Under the pieces are notes generated by a model. It worked only from the letters and a program-made list of their open reading frames with translations. It was not told the DNA's origin and searched no databases. The position numbers were made by a program, and so were the translations under genes. A stretch of 64,000 nt of DNA from Pegea sp. RAD2-039 (Eukaryota > Chordata > Thaliacea > Salpida > Salpidae). Location of the stretch: positions 1 to 64,000 of the forward strand of contig JAQGEQ010000232.1 in assembly GCA_034620365.1 (NCBI GenBank). Reading direction: 5' to 3'. Every line of letters starts with the position of its first letter. Within the stretch, counting starts at the first letter, position 1. Positions 1-12,229 of the stretch are shown here, one piece after another.

Positions 1-1851
1 TATAGACTAGCTCTTCAATATCCAGTGAAAAGACACAATCACATTTGCTTTAAAAAACTCCACTATACAAGGCTTTATTACAAGCTTCCTTGAAATGTAC
101 TATTACAGGCGCGTTAGATACGCACTACTCAAAACTTGTTTAAACATTCTCACCATAGCATCTTTCAAAAAATTTTCTGGAAATTAGTTATGATGCTTTT
201 TAATTCATAACAAACTGAACCCAAATATTCTTTCATGCCAGTGTACTGAATGCAAAGCCGAAAGTGTTTTTGGGAATTTCATAATATTATCATCAGCAAT
301 TTTCTTTTTGTGAATGTTGAACAAATTCTTCAAATAATCATTATTCTTTAAAAAAGCAGAAAAGTTTTGAAAAATACTAAAAATATTTCTAGTGATAGCT
401 TAAATGTTCTTTACAAATCAATTTTTGAGTTTTAATTTGAATTTCACCTGCTGTACTTCTTATTGATTATATACTTTTACAATTACAGAAAGGTTATCTA
501 TAAAAAGCAGAAAAAAGATTATGTCTACCTGAAATTTTTTAATGTGAAGGTATTTTATATCAGCTACTAAAGAAATGTCTTATTTTTTTCCCAAAAACTT
601 AAATTTTAATAACTTTTAGATATCATTTTTAAGGAAAATAAAAATATAATAAACATAGTGACTTGTCCTGCTGGAAGACATTTAATAAATTTGTTATGTC
701 ATTTTGGAGGTTGAATTCATAACAAAAATGTTAAAATTTACTACAGAAATTGTTACAACTTTTAAATACTATAAATAAACAAAGTTCTTGCTTACTATGA
801 AGTACAAAAACCGTAAAAATATTTGCTAAAATTTATCTTAAACACAATCTATATATTATCATTGGTAAATTTGTAGACTTTGTGGCACCAACACTTAAAA
901 GTGTCATCAACATCAACTGATTTTATCATGTACTCAACAAACTTTCTGGATTTTATGCAATAATTTTTTAAAGGTTGTTTTTATCTTTTAAACTTTTTCT
1001 TATAAAAATACCCTCTGCTGACATTTTATTTACAACCAAGGTAAACAATAAGACTTGATTATAATCGAAAAAACATTTACTTCTTGTAGTGTGCTAATTT
1101 GTAAAGCATTCAACAAGCTTTCTCTTATATTTTAAATTGAGTTGCTGTACTGCAAACTTAACCTAAAACAATCCTTATATGATTTTGTGTAAAACCACAA
1201 GGCTATCACGAAGTTATCTATGTTTTTTTGCAATATAATAGTTGTTTGTATTTTCAAAAAATAATATTTTTATTGCAGAGTGACTACAAAGGTAAAAAGA
1301 AACCTACTTTTAACTAGAAAAGCTGAATCGTTCATTTTAATTAGAATGCTGTTATAAAATTATTCTTTTAGTTAGGGTTACTTCATGAGTTTGTAATTGT
1401 AAAGAATATACTGATAGAATAAAGGTGTCATTATTATCTTTAAAAGGAGTTGTAAACACGTTAATTGTAAGTTAGACTAATAACTAAGGATGTAAAAGAA
1501 GTATTTTTCAAGGCTTTTCTTGACTTGTTGTTCCGTCACCAAGATTTGAAAGATTGAGATAACTCAAAATTGCTGCAATAATATATGCAACATTCTTGGT
1601 GAATTTTTTGTTTGTATTAGCAATTTGACCACACATATGCTTTAAAATTTTCCCACAAAACTTTACGTATCCAAAAGAGATCGAATCTTTCTAGAAATTA
1701 ATGATTTGATGGTCAGAGAATTCTTATCTTTCTGAGATCATTTAGATTTTAAGTTGACATTTATCGCTGAATAAACATCGAACGTGGTACCATCAAATTG
1801 ATATCTGAAGATATTGACAGCAACTTTTTCCTTACGAAAGTATTTCTTTTT
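1..1851. repeat. Duplicated-unit flank upstream of QNH1
   Basis: Non-coding AT-rich DNA, repeated with moderate to high identity at about 8110-9730, 31430-32640 and 35780-37610 and, in part, in reverse at 19770-20180. Shared landmarks include the opening CTCTTCAATATCC block, the block near 860-960 about 'acttt-tggcaccaacac', and the block near 1500-1760. No open reading frame here is conserved between copies, so I call it flank and not gene. Confidence 0.8.
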
Positions 1852-2162
1852 AAACTATGAAAGGCTGCGTGAGAAACTAAACGTGAATTAGCTGGAATCT
1901 GTAACATAGAAAGTATATGGGAAGTTTACCTTCAAACTGCTACATCTCAAGACGGTTTAGCATTTATCAAATAGTTAATTTTACTTATTCAGTTTTAAAT
2001 TGTTTATATCAGTTTTTTTTCAAAGAATTTATGTTTTGATTTTTAGTGACATTTATGTTTATCAAAGTTGATAATAAACGAAACATTTCTGTTTCAGATA
2101 TTAAGCAAAACTGTTTGATTAAAAGGTTATTATTTGATTCAAGTTAACGCAGAATATTTTTA
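1852..2162 (+). promoter_or_regulatory. Candidate core promoter and leader of QNH1
   Basis: A block of about 130 bp starting with TATGAAAGG (1856-1864) is the most conserved non-coding part of the unit, recurring at 9738, 32648 and 37618. In the QNH3 copy the same position reads TATAAAAG, a canonical TATA box. About 300 bp separates it from the predicted start codon at 2163. The promoter call is inference from conservation and the TATA-like core. Confidence 0.4.
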
Positions 2163-4341
2163 ATGGGTAAGTTTTGTTAGTCTAAATATCTGATAGTTTT
2201 AATTCTAATAATTATTCTCAAATGTAAAAGTCTATCTTATTTGGTCATCAAATGTGAAATCTAGCTGTAAAAACAACTGCTTTTATTTTAAAGATACATT
2301 TGATGAAAGTTCAACTGGAAACCACCAACTGTAAGCTAGTTTTTGTTATAAACTAAATTTGAATGTCTTTTATAACAGAACTAGTATAGCTTAAATTATA
2401 TATGAAATTCTAATCCGTTTTATATTTTTGTTGCAATGATCTCAGAGGATTAGAGATAAATAATAACAAAACTTGTTTTAAGAAAGTACTGCAATTACTT
2501 ATGTTAAGCCGCCATTCGTTTTTTATAGTACTTGCTAAATAGTTGTTTATTTTCCAAAAAGGTTGATTTCAGAAATAATTGTTTTAATTAATTTTTCTTT
2601 AAGATTATCTTAAAGTTTTCTGATGAAATAGTGTTGTTATAAATTGATTATATTTAAAAAGTCAAAATAACTCATCAACTAAGCTTTTCACATTTGAGAA
2701 ATTGCACACTATTAACTGCAGCCGAAACGTAACAATACCCTAGGCTATGTTATCGACTAATGGCGGTTCTGCTTTTTGTAACACTTTTATCATAAATTAT
2801 ATTTTCCTTAAAAAATGTTAATTTCATTATCATTATTTTATTATTGAATTATTTTATTTTGTAGAACATCTTGTATGGTTGATTCAATTCTGAAACCATC
2901 TCTTGCTCGACATAACCAAATGCAAAGTATGCCGTATCAACAACAATCTACAATAAAGATGGAACCTATCTGTGAAAATGGATTTCAACAGCAGCAATCG
3001 CGTCTTATGGAAGATATTAGTAGGTCTACAGAGCAACATCAGTGGCAAACCTTTCAAGAAAACATGCAACCTGAAAACCCTGTTGTGACTCAGCCACTAC
3101 TAAATCATAACAATCTTCAGCAAAACAATAGCTTCATTGAAATGCCAGTGAACCAAAAGTTTTATTCCGATGGACAATCTATACTTGAAGCACAGATGTA
3201 TGAACACTCAGTGACCCAAACACAGGCTGAACAAGTAACTCAACATGGTTTTGTCAGCTGTTTGCAGCAAGTTCAACCTACTTATTTTACTTCTGAACAA
3301 TCTGAACAAGGAAAGTTCTACAGGCATAATTTTCCTCACATGAGCCAAGAAAAGGATCTTCAAAATTTTACCGGTCATCAGCAAGTTGTATCAGAACTAC
3401 AACTCAACCCAACAGATCATTATCATCAACCAAACGCTCCACAAGGATTTCAACAAGCCTTTTTTCCACATTCCTATTACAATCAACATCAAAACCATCA
3501 CTTCTATCACCAAAATCAACATGCTGCATTCAATCAACAAAATCAATTTGTTACTTATCAGCAACAGCAATCGGCTGCTCACAACTCTACTTACTCAGCT
3601 ACAATTCCAAGCAACAATCAAATGTTAGCAAATCAGCAAGATTACATTTATGGTCGCAATGTGGAAAACTATTCTCAAAACCAAACGTTTGTAAATTTAA
3701 TTGAAATTTCTTTAATATTATAATACTTTAAGTAATTGTTCAGAATGGTTTTAATGTTGCTGGTTAGGATCTAAAGATTTACTTGACTATAAATTTTTTA
3801 TCTTTCTCAACAAAGAAAAATCTTACCCAAAGATAAAGATCAATAATTGTTTTTTTTTATTCTCTATTGTTTTTACATGAAATATCATAACTTAGTTTTA
3901 TGCATCAAAAAAGTATAACTTAAATATATTGTAATTTAGTTCGAAACTAAATCGACAAAAATACAGTTACTTTCTATGTTTATTCAAGTTTCAATTGATA
4001 TTTATCTTAAATTTAATTCAAGGAATAACTTTGTGGACGAAAAGTATAAGATAGCTAAGCATAGAGAGGTTTTGAACAAGTTGAGATCATTTATACTTTC
4101 TCGAATGCTAAAAAGGTTTGTAGTACCTCTCTTGTAAATATATCAAAATCAATTTTGAGTGTATCTAATTTAAACTATTAAAACTGTTTAATTGTATCCA
4201 TTTTAACTCAAATATTATCCTGGTAATGATTTATTGCAATAATTTAAACTGTGGTTATCAAACAGAGCAGAAATAGATGCTAACCAAGAACGAAACCAGT
4301 CAACTTTAGGATTAATCATGGCTGAGGTCCATACAAATTAA
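2163..4341 (+). CDS. QNH1: Gln/Asn/His-rich protein, five exons
   Basis: Function unknown; I do not recognise the family. Predicted exons are 2163-2166 (ATG G, donor GTAAGT), 2294-2330, 2865-3686, 4023-4115 and 4266-4341, giving 343 residues. All junctions agree in phase (1, then 2, 2, 2), and the same exons recur in the other copies. Exon 3 supplies most of the protein: it is rich in Gln, Asn, His and Tyr (prion-like, low complexity) and has no recognisable enzyme motif. Exon 4 adds a basic, probably helical stretch (IAKHREVLNKLRSFILSR). Exon 5 ends the protein with a short conserved tail. Without splicing, exon 3 would run to a stop at 3721-3723, but the conserved phase-2 donor (GTTTGTAAAT, 3687) and the downstream in-phase exons argue for splicing. 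No signal peptide is seen. A nuclear or RNA-associated role would be a guess. Confidence 0.65.
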
Positions 4342-6176
4342 GGGAATCTCGGTATGTATAGTCTTAAGAGAAATATTTGGTTCAATGTTTCACTGTTGCT
4401 AATTTTCTTTTTTGTATGAGTAACCTTTGATGTTTTACAGATAAATGTGCTTCCAGGTTTTCAAGGAGTTTCTAGCATTTTGAGCCGAGTGAATATATTA
4501 ACATAACACAAATGACTATCATTTACTGTAATGATTTAATAGTTTTGATTCTCAAACATTTGTAGGGCAACTACTTCAAGTAAAGAGCTTGAATTTTCCA
4601 TAAGCAGGTTTGAAACTGTTTTCCTTTTTCTTTTCTTTTTTATTATCATCTAATTTGCAAAATTTTGCTATAGTTTTGTTGTGCAGCCAAATTTGTACCG
4701 CTATATTATTCTACCAACTATGTGATGGGTTTGATGATAGTATCCTTTAATAGTTTCAGTTTTAAATCGAATTTTAAACAGCGTCATAAACATATGTCTT
4801 CTTGTGAATCTGAGCATTTTAACTTTTAAATCTCTAATTATCAGTGCAACACAAACTTTGACATTTTTAATAAGAAATGTGCTAATATTATCCGATACCA
4901 AAAATTAACTCTCTCTTGTTTAGTATTTTATTTATGTGTTTATATATATAAAAACTTACAATATTTTTAGTATTTGGAGTGTTTGTGTTCATTCATGTTT
5001 GTTTGTAGAACAATAAAATTCATTTTGAACAATAGTTGTAGTAATTAGTAAATTAAAGTTAATTTGAACTTACAAAATAGGTTTTTTTTAATTTAAGTTT
5101 TCTAAAGCTTTGGAACATACAAGAAGCAAACAATATTTACAAAAACTAGCTTTTGACCAAGTCTTTGCATTCAGGTATATATGAAGGCAGTAAATATATA
5201 CTGATAATAATTTTACTGAATAGCTAAGTCACAAAGCCTATTTGGAAATTAAAGCTTTCATTAAGTTTTAAAAAAGTGCACCGAGTGGAACAGTTGATCA
5301 AAACTGAAGAAAGTAAAACCTAATTTTCAGAAATATCTATCAGTTGGATAACTCCTTTTTCAAAACAAGTTGTCAAAAGAAAGTTCAGATAAAAGTAAAA
5401 GTCAATTTTTATCTTCAACTTTGTACATTTGTATCAAAGGATGAAGCATTCGGCATTTAATCATGTTGAAAGCAAAAACTTCAAACCTTTACAGACTTAG
5501 TGGCACCTTTAGATAAAAGTAATAATTTCACATGTTTTTAAACTGTCTGACAACAGGTCGTGACGCTACTTATTAAATTAACATGGTTGTGAGATTGCAT
5601 CTATTGAGGGCGTTGTCAATATACTGGTTTACCTAAAAGAGGTTCTGTTAAAATACTTTAGACCAGCTCAGCTAGCATCAGCATACAATTCATAAGTTCT
5701 GACTGGTCATTCAATAAATATACTGCAAACTTCTTTACAGCAGTTTCGACCTTTAACTAACTCGGTTGCATGTGTATTATACATCAATCGATGTAAAATT
5801 TTATGAGGCCCGGTTATCTAAAAAAGCAATAGTATAATTGCTTATATTGTTTTAGCAGTTTTTGCAAACGTTTTTACCGTTTAATTCACACCGAGAAATA
5901 ATCAGCTCAATTTTGTTCTCATGAAATTCAAACCATAAATTCTATTATCATCGATTAAACTTTTATGAATTAATCAGCTGCTACTTACTGTTACATCACA
6001 AAGTTTGAGTTATTCACAACCAAGAGAAACAAACTTTCGAACATCTGAAAAATGTAACTTTTTTTCTACAATCTCAAGAGAGAAAGGTTAAATCAAAGAT
6101 AAATAGAATGAAAGAAAAAGAAATCAATTGTTTATTTTGAGAACTTAGTCAAAAGAGACAAGCGTTTCATAGATCT
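4342..6176. repeat. 3' flank of QNH1 and end of duplicated unit
   Basis: Non-coding. It contains a conserved post-gene block (about 4430-4580) with an acceptor-like TTTTACAG before ATAAATGTGC, possibly a 3' UTR exon, and a polyadenylation signal AATAAA at 5012-5017. The stretch 5400-6170 is the unit end, repeated at 13200-13960, 41800-42440 and 25960-26420 and reversed at 24950-25560. The LINE interrupts it after 6176. Confidence 0.65.
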
Positions 6177-7925
6177 TCTTACAAATGTCCTTGAGGTGGT
6201 AGATCTTGACATAACAATGGATATGGTATCTAAAGATATGTCTTCTTTAAAATCATCAGTTTCCAACACCGCAGATCAGATCCCAGCTTTGTTTTTAAGA
6301 AAGACTACTTCATATTTATCACTACCTTTATCGCCTTTCCTTAACATGACCCCGAGGCGAGGAATAGACCCACAAATTTAGAAGAAAGCTATTATTAATT
6401 CAATTCAAAAAGAAGTTTCCAGAAACACTGCACTTAACTACAGACCAGTTTCGCTGATTTCAGTTATCTGCAGAACTCAAGAGCATATCATTCACAATCA
6501 TATGACCAGTCATTTGTTGGAGCTTTATCTAATATCTTATGTCCAGCATGACTTTGTGAAACAGAGATTTTTCCTGACTCAACATCTCACTTTTCTTAAT
6601 TAGCTTACAGCCCATTACGAAAGTAATACTCTGTGTGACATCAGATATCTCGATTTTGCTAAGGTGTTTGATTCTGTTCCACTCACTAAGCTCGTTACTG
6701 TATTGAAAAACTTAAAAATCAACAGCTTTATCTTACAGTGGATTGAAGATTACTTATCAGGTAGAACCCAACAAACTCGTGTAGAAAGATCTTTATCTAC
6801 TTGTATGTCAAATCACAAGAGGTGTTCCTTAAGTTTCTGTTCTGGGTCCCCTTCTCTTTTTAATTCTCATTGAAGACCTCATCAGAAGATTAGTAGCAGT
6901 AGATGATGTCAGAGTGTTTGTTTGCAGATGATATGAAGCTACTATCTTGTGATCCATCAAGACTTCAAACTACACTGCATACTGTAGAAAACTGGTCTAC
7001 AAATTGGCAGCTCAGAATCCAGCCCATAAAGTCTGAACTTATAACTTTTTCTCGTAAGCCAGCTGTAATATTTTTGAACCAATACTCTTCTATCAATAGA
7101 TTTTTTATTCAACGAGTATCTTCGGTTCTAAACCTTGGCATTACTCTATTGTTTGACTTTAAATGGCGCAATTATGTCTCCAAAATTTTTGCAAAATTAA
7201 TCAACCTTGTCTTCTTTTTTATAAGGACCATAAATTCTTAGGGCCCATGCTTTTTTATCAATCTTTTCAAATTGTACGTACGTCCAATTCTTGAATACAA
7301 TGTTAGTGCATGGAGATCATGTTATATCATATCATGTTAGTGATATCAAGCAAATTTAATCTGTTCAGGTGACATTTACGAGATTAATATTAACATCTTC
7401 TCAGCTTCTTCAATTTAGATTTCTGGAAATTTGACGGATTAAAAGCGACTTAATTCTTATTTTTAAATTTACAGACAATTTAGTTGACCTTCAGTTTGAT
7501 GATTTCTCTTAGATTAATCCTTTCGTTAAGTTATGTTGGCTCAGACAACACACATTACATCTTAGAAAGCCTATATCACCTGGTACATAAATCAGAACGA
7601 ATGGTTTCTCATACCGCACAATTAGTACATGGAATCAGTTGCCATCAGACATTGTCAAGTCAGAATCACTAGCCTTGCTCAAAAGGAAGTTGAACCGTTA
7701 TAACATTGCCAACATTGTCATTTCTAAACTGTGATTTTCTCCTTTTTTATATTATTAACATTCTATATAATTGTTCACTGCTATATGCTTTGAGGGCTAC
7801 AGAAATGCCATGTGTTACATCTTTTGCTTTCTATATTTTGGACTAAATAGATGTTATTTGTGAGAATGTGTGTTAGCGAGAGGTGCTGCCTTCAGGTACC
7901 CACCACCGTATTTATTGTAAAAAAT
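6177..7925 (+). mobile_element. 5'-truncated non-LTR retrotransposon (LINE) remnant, reverse transcriptase
   Basis: Conceptual translation with frameshifts and stops shows reverse transcriptase landmarks in order: a DQIPALFLRK-type segment (about 6270), YRPVSLIS (about 6437), YLDFAKVFDSVP (about 6648), WIEDYLSGRTQQ (about 6740), FADDMKLLS (about 6920, catalytic FADD box), and a C-terminal STWNQLPSDIVKS segment (about 7625-7670). The layout fits Jockey/CR1/Rex-like elements; the clade is uncertain. The 5' break falls where the other units continue (compare 13963 and 42446), so the copy inserted 5'-truncated into a finished unit. At least two frameshifts and several in-frame stops make it dead. 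The 3' end is approximate. Confidence 0.85.
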
Positions 7926-9735
7926 AACTATAAGTTAGCTGGAGTTAGTCAAGTCCTGTCATAATACTAAACAATTAGAAAAAGTTGTTGCTAGGTATAT
8001 GACTTAGCTGGTCCATTAAAACTGATCATAACAACGTTTCATTCATAATTTTTCTCATGCTCAACCAATAAATACGGTGCATAGTTCTAAAGAGCAATTC
8101 AAACTTCTAATGGGCATGTTATAGAAGAACTCTTCAATATCCGGTGAAAAGAAACAACCATTATCATCTGCAATTCCCTTTTTGTGAAAATTGAGCAAAT
8201 TCTTCAAATAATCATTATTCTTAAAAAGAGTAGAAAAGCTTTGAAAACTACTAAAAATATTTCTAGTGATAGCTTATTTTTTCTTTTTCAAATCGATTTT
8301 TAAGGTTTAATTTGAAATTCACCTTTTGTACTTTTTATTTATTATATTCTCCTAAATATACAGAAAAGTTATATATGAGAAATACAAGTAAAAAAGTATA
8401 TGTCTAACTGCAATTTTATAATTTGAAGGTTTTTTATACCAGCTACTGAAGAAATGTTCTATATTTTTCTCAAAAACTTAAATTTTTATAACTTTTAGAT
8501 ATATCTTTTATGGGAAACAAAAATATTATAAACAATAGTGACTTGTCCTGTTAGAAGATATTTAAAAAAATTTTGTGAGCCGTTTTGAAAATGAAATTTG
8601 TAAAAATTGTTAAATCTACTTGAGAATATATTTCTACTTTTCAGTACGATATATAAACAAGGTTCTTACTTACTATAAAGTACAAGAACCGTAAAAATAT
8701 TTGCTAAAATTTATCTTAAACCCAATCTATATGTTATCATTGGTAAATTTGTAGACTTTTTGGCACCAACATTTCAAAGTGTCATCAACATCAACTGATT
8801 TTATCATGTACTGAACTAACTTTCTGGATTTTTTGCAATAATTTTTTAAAGGTAGTTTTTATATTTCAAACTATATCTTATAAAAATACCCTATGCTGAC
8901 ATTTTATATACAACCAAGGTCGATACCAACAAAGGCTTGATTATAATAGAGAGAATATTTACTTCTTGTAGTGTGCAAATCTGTAAAGCATCCAACAAAT
9001 TTTTACATTTTAAATTGAGTTGCTCTACTGCAAACTTAACCCAAAACAAGCGCTATATTATTTTGTGTAAAAGCTTAAAGAAACTATCACAAAGTTATCT
9101 ATGTTTATTTGCACTATAAATGTTGTCTGCATTTTCACAAAAAAAAACCTTTTTATTGCAGAGTGAATAAATAGGTAAATAGGAAACGTACTTTTAACTA
9201 GGAAAGCCGAATTGTTCATTTTAACTAAAATGCTGTTACGAAATTATTCTTTTAGTTAGGGTTACTTCATGAGATTGTAATTGTAAAGAATATACTGATG
9301 TAAAAAAGGTGTCATTTTACTTTGAAAGGAGTTGTAAACAAGTTAATTGTAAGTTAGACTAATAACAGAGGCAGTAAAAGAAGTATTTTTCAATGCTTTT
9401 CTTGATTTGTTGTTCCATCACCAATATTTGAAATAATGAGATAACTCAAAATTGCTGCAATAATATCTGCAACATTCTTGGTGAATTTTTTGTTTGTATA
9501 AGCAACTTGACCACACATATGCTTTAAAATTTTCCCACAAAACGTTGCGTATCGAAAAGAGATCGAATCTTGCGAGAAATTAATGATTTGATGGTCAGAG
9601 AATTATTATCTTTCTGATATCATTTAGATTTTAATTTGACATTTATCGCTGAATAAACATCAAACGTGGTGCCATCAAATTGGTATCTGAAGATATTGAC
9701 AGCGGCCTTTTCCTCACGAAAGTATTTCGTTTTAA
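7926..9735. repeat. Duplicated-unit flank upstream of QNH2
   Basis: Second copy of the flank at 1-1851, preceded by the inter-unit segment (7926-8110) that also occurs at 31240-31430 and 35590-35780 and reversed at 20230-20420. No conserved coding potential. Confidence 0.8.
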
Positions 9736-10046
9736 GCTATGAAAGGCTGCGTGAGAAACTAAACGTGAATTAGCTGGAATCTGTAACATAGAAAGTATAT
9801 GGGAAGTTTACCTTCAAACTGCTACATCTCAAGACGGTTTAGCATTTATCAAATAGTTAATTTTACTTATTCAGTTTTAAATTGTTTATATCAGTTTTTT
9901 TTATCAAATAATTTCTGTTTTGATTTTTAGTGACATTTATGTTTATCAAAGTTGATAATAAGGGAAAACCTTCTGTTTCAGATATTAAGCAAAGCATTTT
10001 AATTAAAAGTTTTTTGTTTTATTGAAGTTAACAGAGAATATTTTTA
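9736..10046 (+). promoter_or_regulatory. Candidate core promoter and leader of QNH2
   Basis: Same block as upstream of QNH1 with TATGAAAGG at 9738-9746, nearly identical for about 130 bp. Inference from conservation only. Confidence 0.35.
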
Positions 10047-12229
10047 ATGGGTAAGTTTTGTTAGTCTAAATATCTTATAGTTTTAATTCTAATAATTATT
10101 CCTTAATGTAAAAGTCTATATTTTTTGGTCATTAAATGTGAAATCTAGTTGTAAAAACAACTGCTTTTATTTTAAAGATTCATTTGATGAAAGTTCAATT
10201 GGAAACCACCAACTGTAAGCTAGTTTTTGTTATAAACTAAATTTGAATGTCTTTTATAACAGAACTAGTATAGCTTAAATTGTATTTGAAATTCTAATCC
10301 GTTTTATATTTTGTTGTAATGATCTAAGATGTTGAGAGATAAGTAATAACAAAGTCTGTTTTAAGAAGGTACTGCAATTACTTATGTTAAGCCGCCATAC
10401 ATTTTTTGTAGTACTTGCTAAATTGTTGTTTATGTTTTCTAATAAGATTGATTTGAGAAATAATTGTTTTAATTAATTTTTCTGCAAAATTATCTGAAAG
10501 TATTTTGATGAAATAGTGTTGTTATAAATTTATTATATTTAGAAAATCAAAATAAATCATCAACTAAGCTTTTCACATTTGAGAACTTGCACACTATTAA
10601 CTGCAGCCGAAACGTAACAATGCCCTAAGCTATGTTATCGACTAATGGCGGTTCTGCTATTTGTAACACTTTTATCATAAATTATATTTTCCTTAAACAA
10701 ATGTTAATTTCATTATCATTATTTCATTATTGAATTATTTTATTTTGTAGAACATCTTGTGTGGTTGATTCAATTCTGAAACCATCTCTTGCTCGACATA
10801 ATACTCAAATGCCAAGTATGCCGTATCAACAACAATCTACAATAAAGATGGAACCTATCTGTGAAAATGGATTTCAACAGCAGCAACCGTGTTTTATGAA
10901 GATATTAGTAGGTCTACAGAGCAACATCAGTGGCAAACCTTTCAAGAAAACATGCAACCTGAAAACCCTGTTGTAACTCAGCCACTACTAAATCAAAACA
11001 ATCTTCAGCAAAACAATAGCTTCATTGAAATGCCAGTGAACCAAGAGTTTTGTTCCGATGGACAATCTGTACTCAAAGCACAGATGTATGGACAATCAGT
11101 GACCCAAACACAGGCTGAACAAGTAACTCAACAAGGTTCTGTCAGCTGTTTGCAGCAAGTTCAACCTACTTATTTTACTTCTGAACAATCTGAACAAGGA
11201 AAGTTCTTCAGGCCTAATTTTCCTCACATGAGCCAAGAAAAGGATCTTCAAAATTTTACCGGTCATCAGCAAGTTGTATCAGAACTACAACTCAACCCAA
11301 CAGATCATTATCATCAACCAAACGCTTCACAAGGATTTCAACAAGCCTTTTTCCCGCATTCCTATTACAATCAACATCAAAACCATCACTTCTATCATCA
11401 AAATCAACATGCTGCATTCAATCAACAAAATCAATTTGTTACTTATCAGCAACAGCAATCGGCTGCTCACAACTCTACTTACTCAGCTACAATTCCAAGC
11501 AACAATCAAATATTAGCAAATCAGCAAGATTACATTTATGGTTGCAATGTGGAAAACTATTCTCAAAACCAAACGTTTGTAAATTTAATTGAAATTTCTT
11601 TAATATTATAATACTTTAAGTAATTGTTCAGAATGGTTTAATGTTGTTGGTTAGGATCTAAAGATTTACTTGACTATAACATTTTTATCTTTCTGACCTA
11701 TGAAAGATCTTACCCAAAGATAAAGATCAATAATTGTTTTTTTTTATTCTCTATTGTTTTTACATGAAATATCATAACTTACTTTTATACATCAAAAAAG
11801 TAAAACTTAAATATATTATAATTTAGTTCAAAACTAATTAAACAGAAATATATTTATTTTCTATGTTTATTCAAGTTTCAATTAAAACATTTATCCCAAA
11901 TTTTATTCAAGGAATAACTTTGTGGACGAAATGAATAAGAAGGCTAAGCATAGAGAGGTTTTGAACAAGTTGAGATCATTTATACTTTCTCGAATGCTAA
12001 AAAGGTTTGTAGTACCTCTCTTGTAAATATATCAAAATCATTTTGAGTGTATCTAATTGAAACTATTAAAACTGTTTAATTGTATCCATTTTTATTGAAA
12101 TATTATCATGGTAATGATTTATTGCAATAACTAAAACTGTGATTATCAAACAGAGCAGAAATAGCTGCTAACCAAGAACGAAACCAGTCAACTTTAGGAT
12201 TAATCATGGCTGAGGTCCATATAAATTAA
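10047..12229 (+). pseudogene. QNH2: frameshifted copy of the Gln/Asn/His-rich gene
   Basis: Exons by homology to QNH1: 10047-10050, 10178-10214, 10751-11574, 11912-12004 and 12154-12229, with all donors and acceptors retained. Near 10896-10900 exon 3 reads ATGAAG where QNH1 and QNH4 read ATGGAAG. This one-base loss shifts the frame and stops translation at 10974-10976, predicting only about 88 residues. Downstream of the lesion the original frame stays open to the exon 3 donor, and exons 4-5 are intact, so the break looks recent, or the base could be an assembly or sequencing error. A 3-bp insertion relative to QNH1 follows the RHN codons. Transcript status is unknown. Confidence 0.7.

Noticed and set aside
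3386..3628. An 80-codon overlapping ORF in another frame of exon 3, present in all four QNH copies
   Set aside because: It persists because the DNA is nearly identical between copies. It lacks its own start context, and its composition is the frame-shifted shadow of Gln/His codons.
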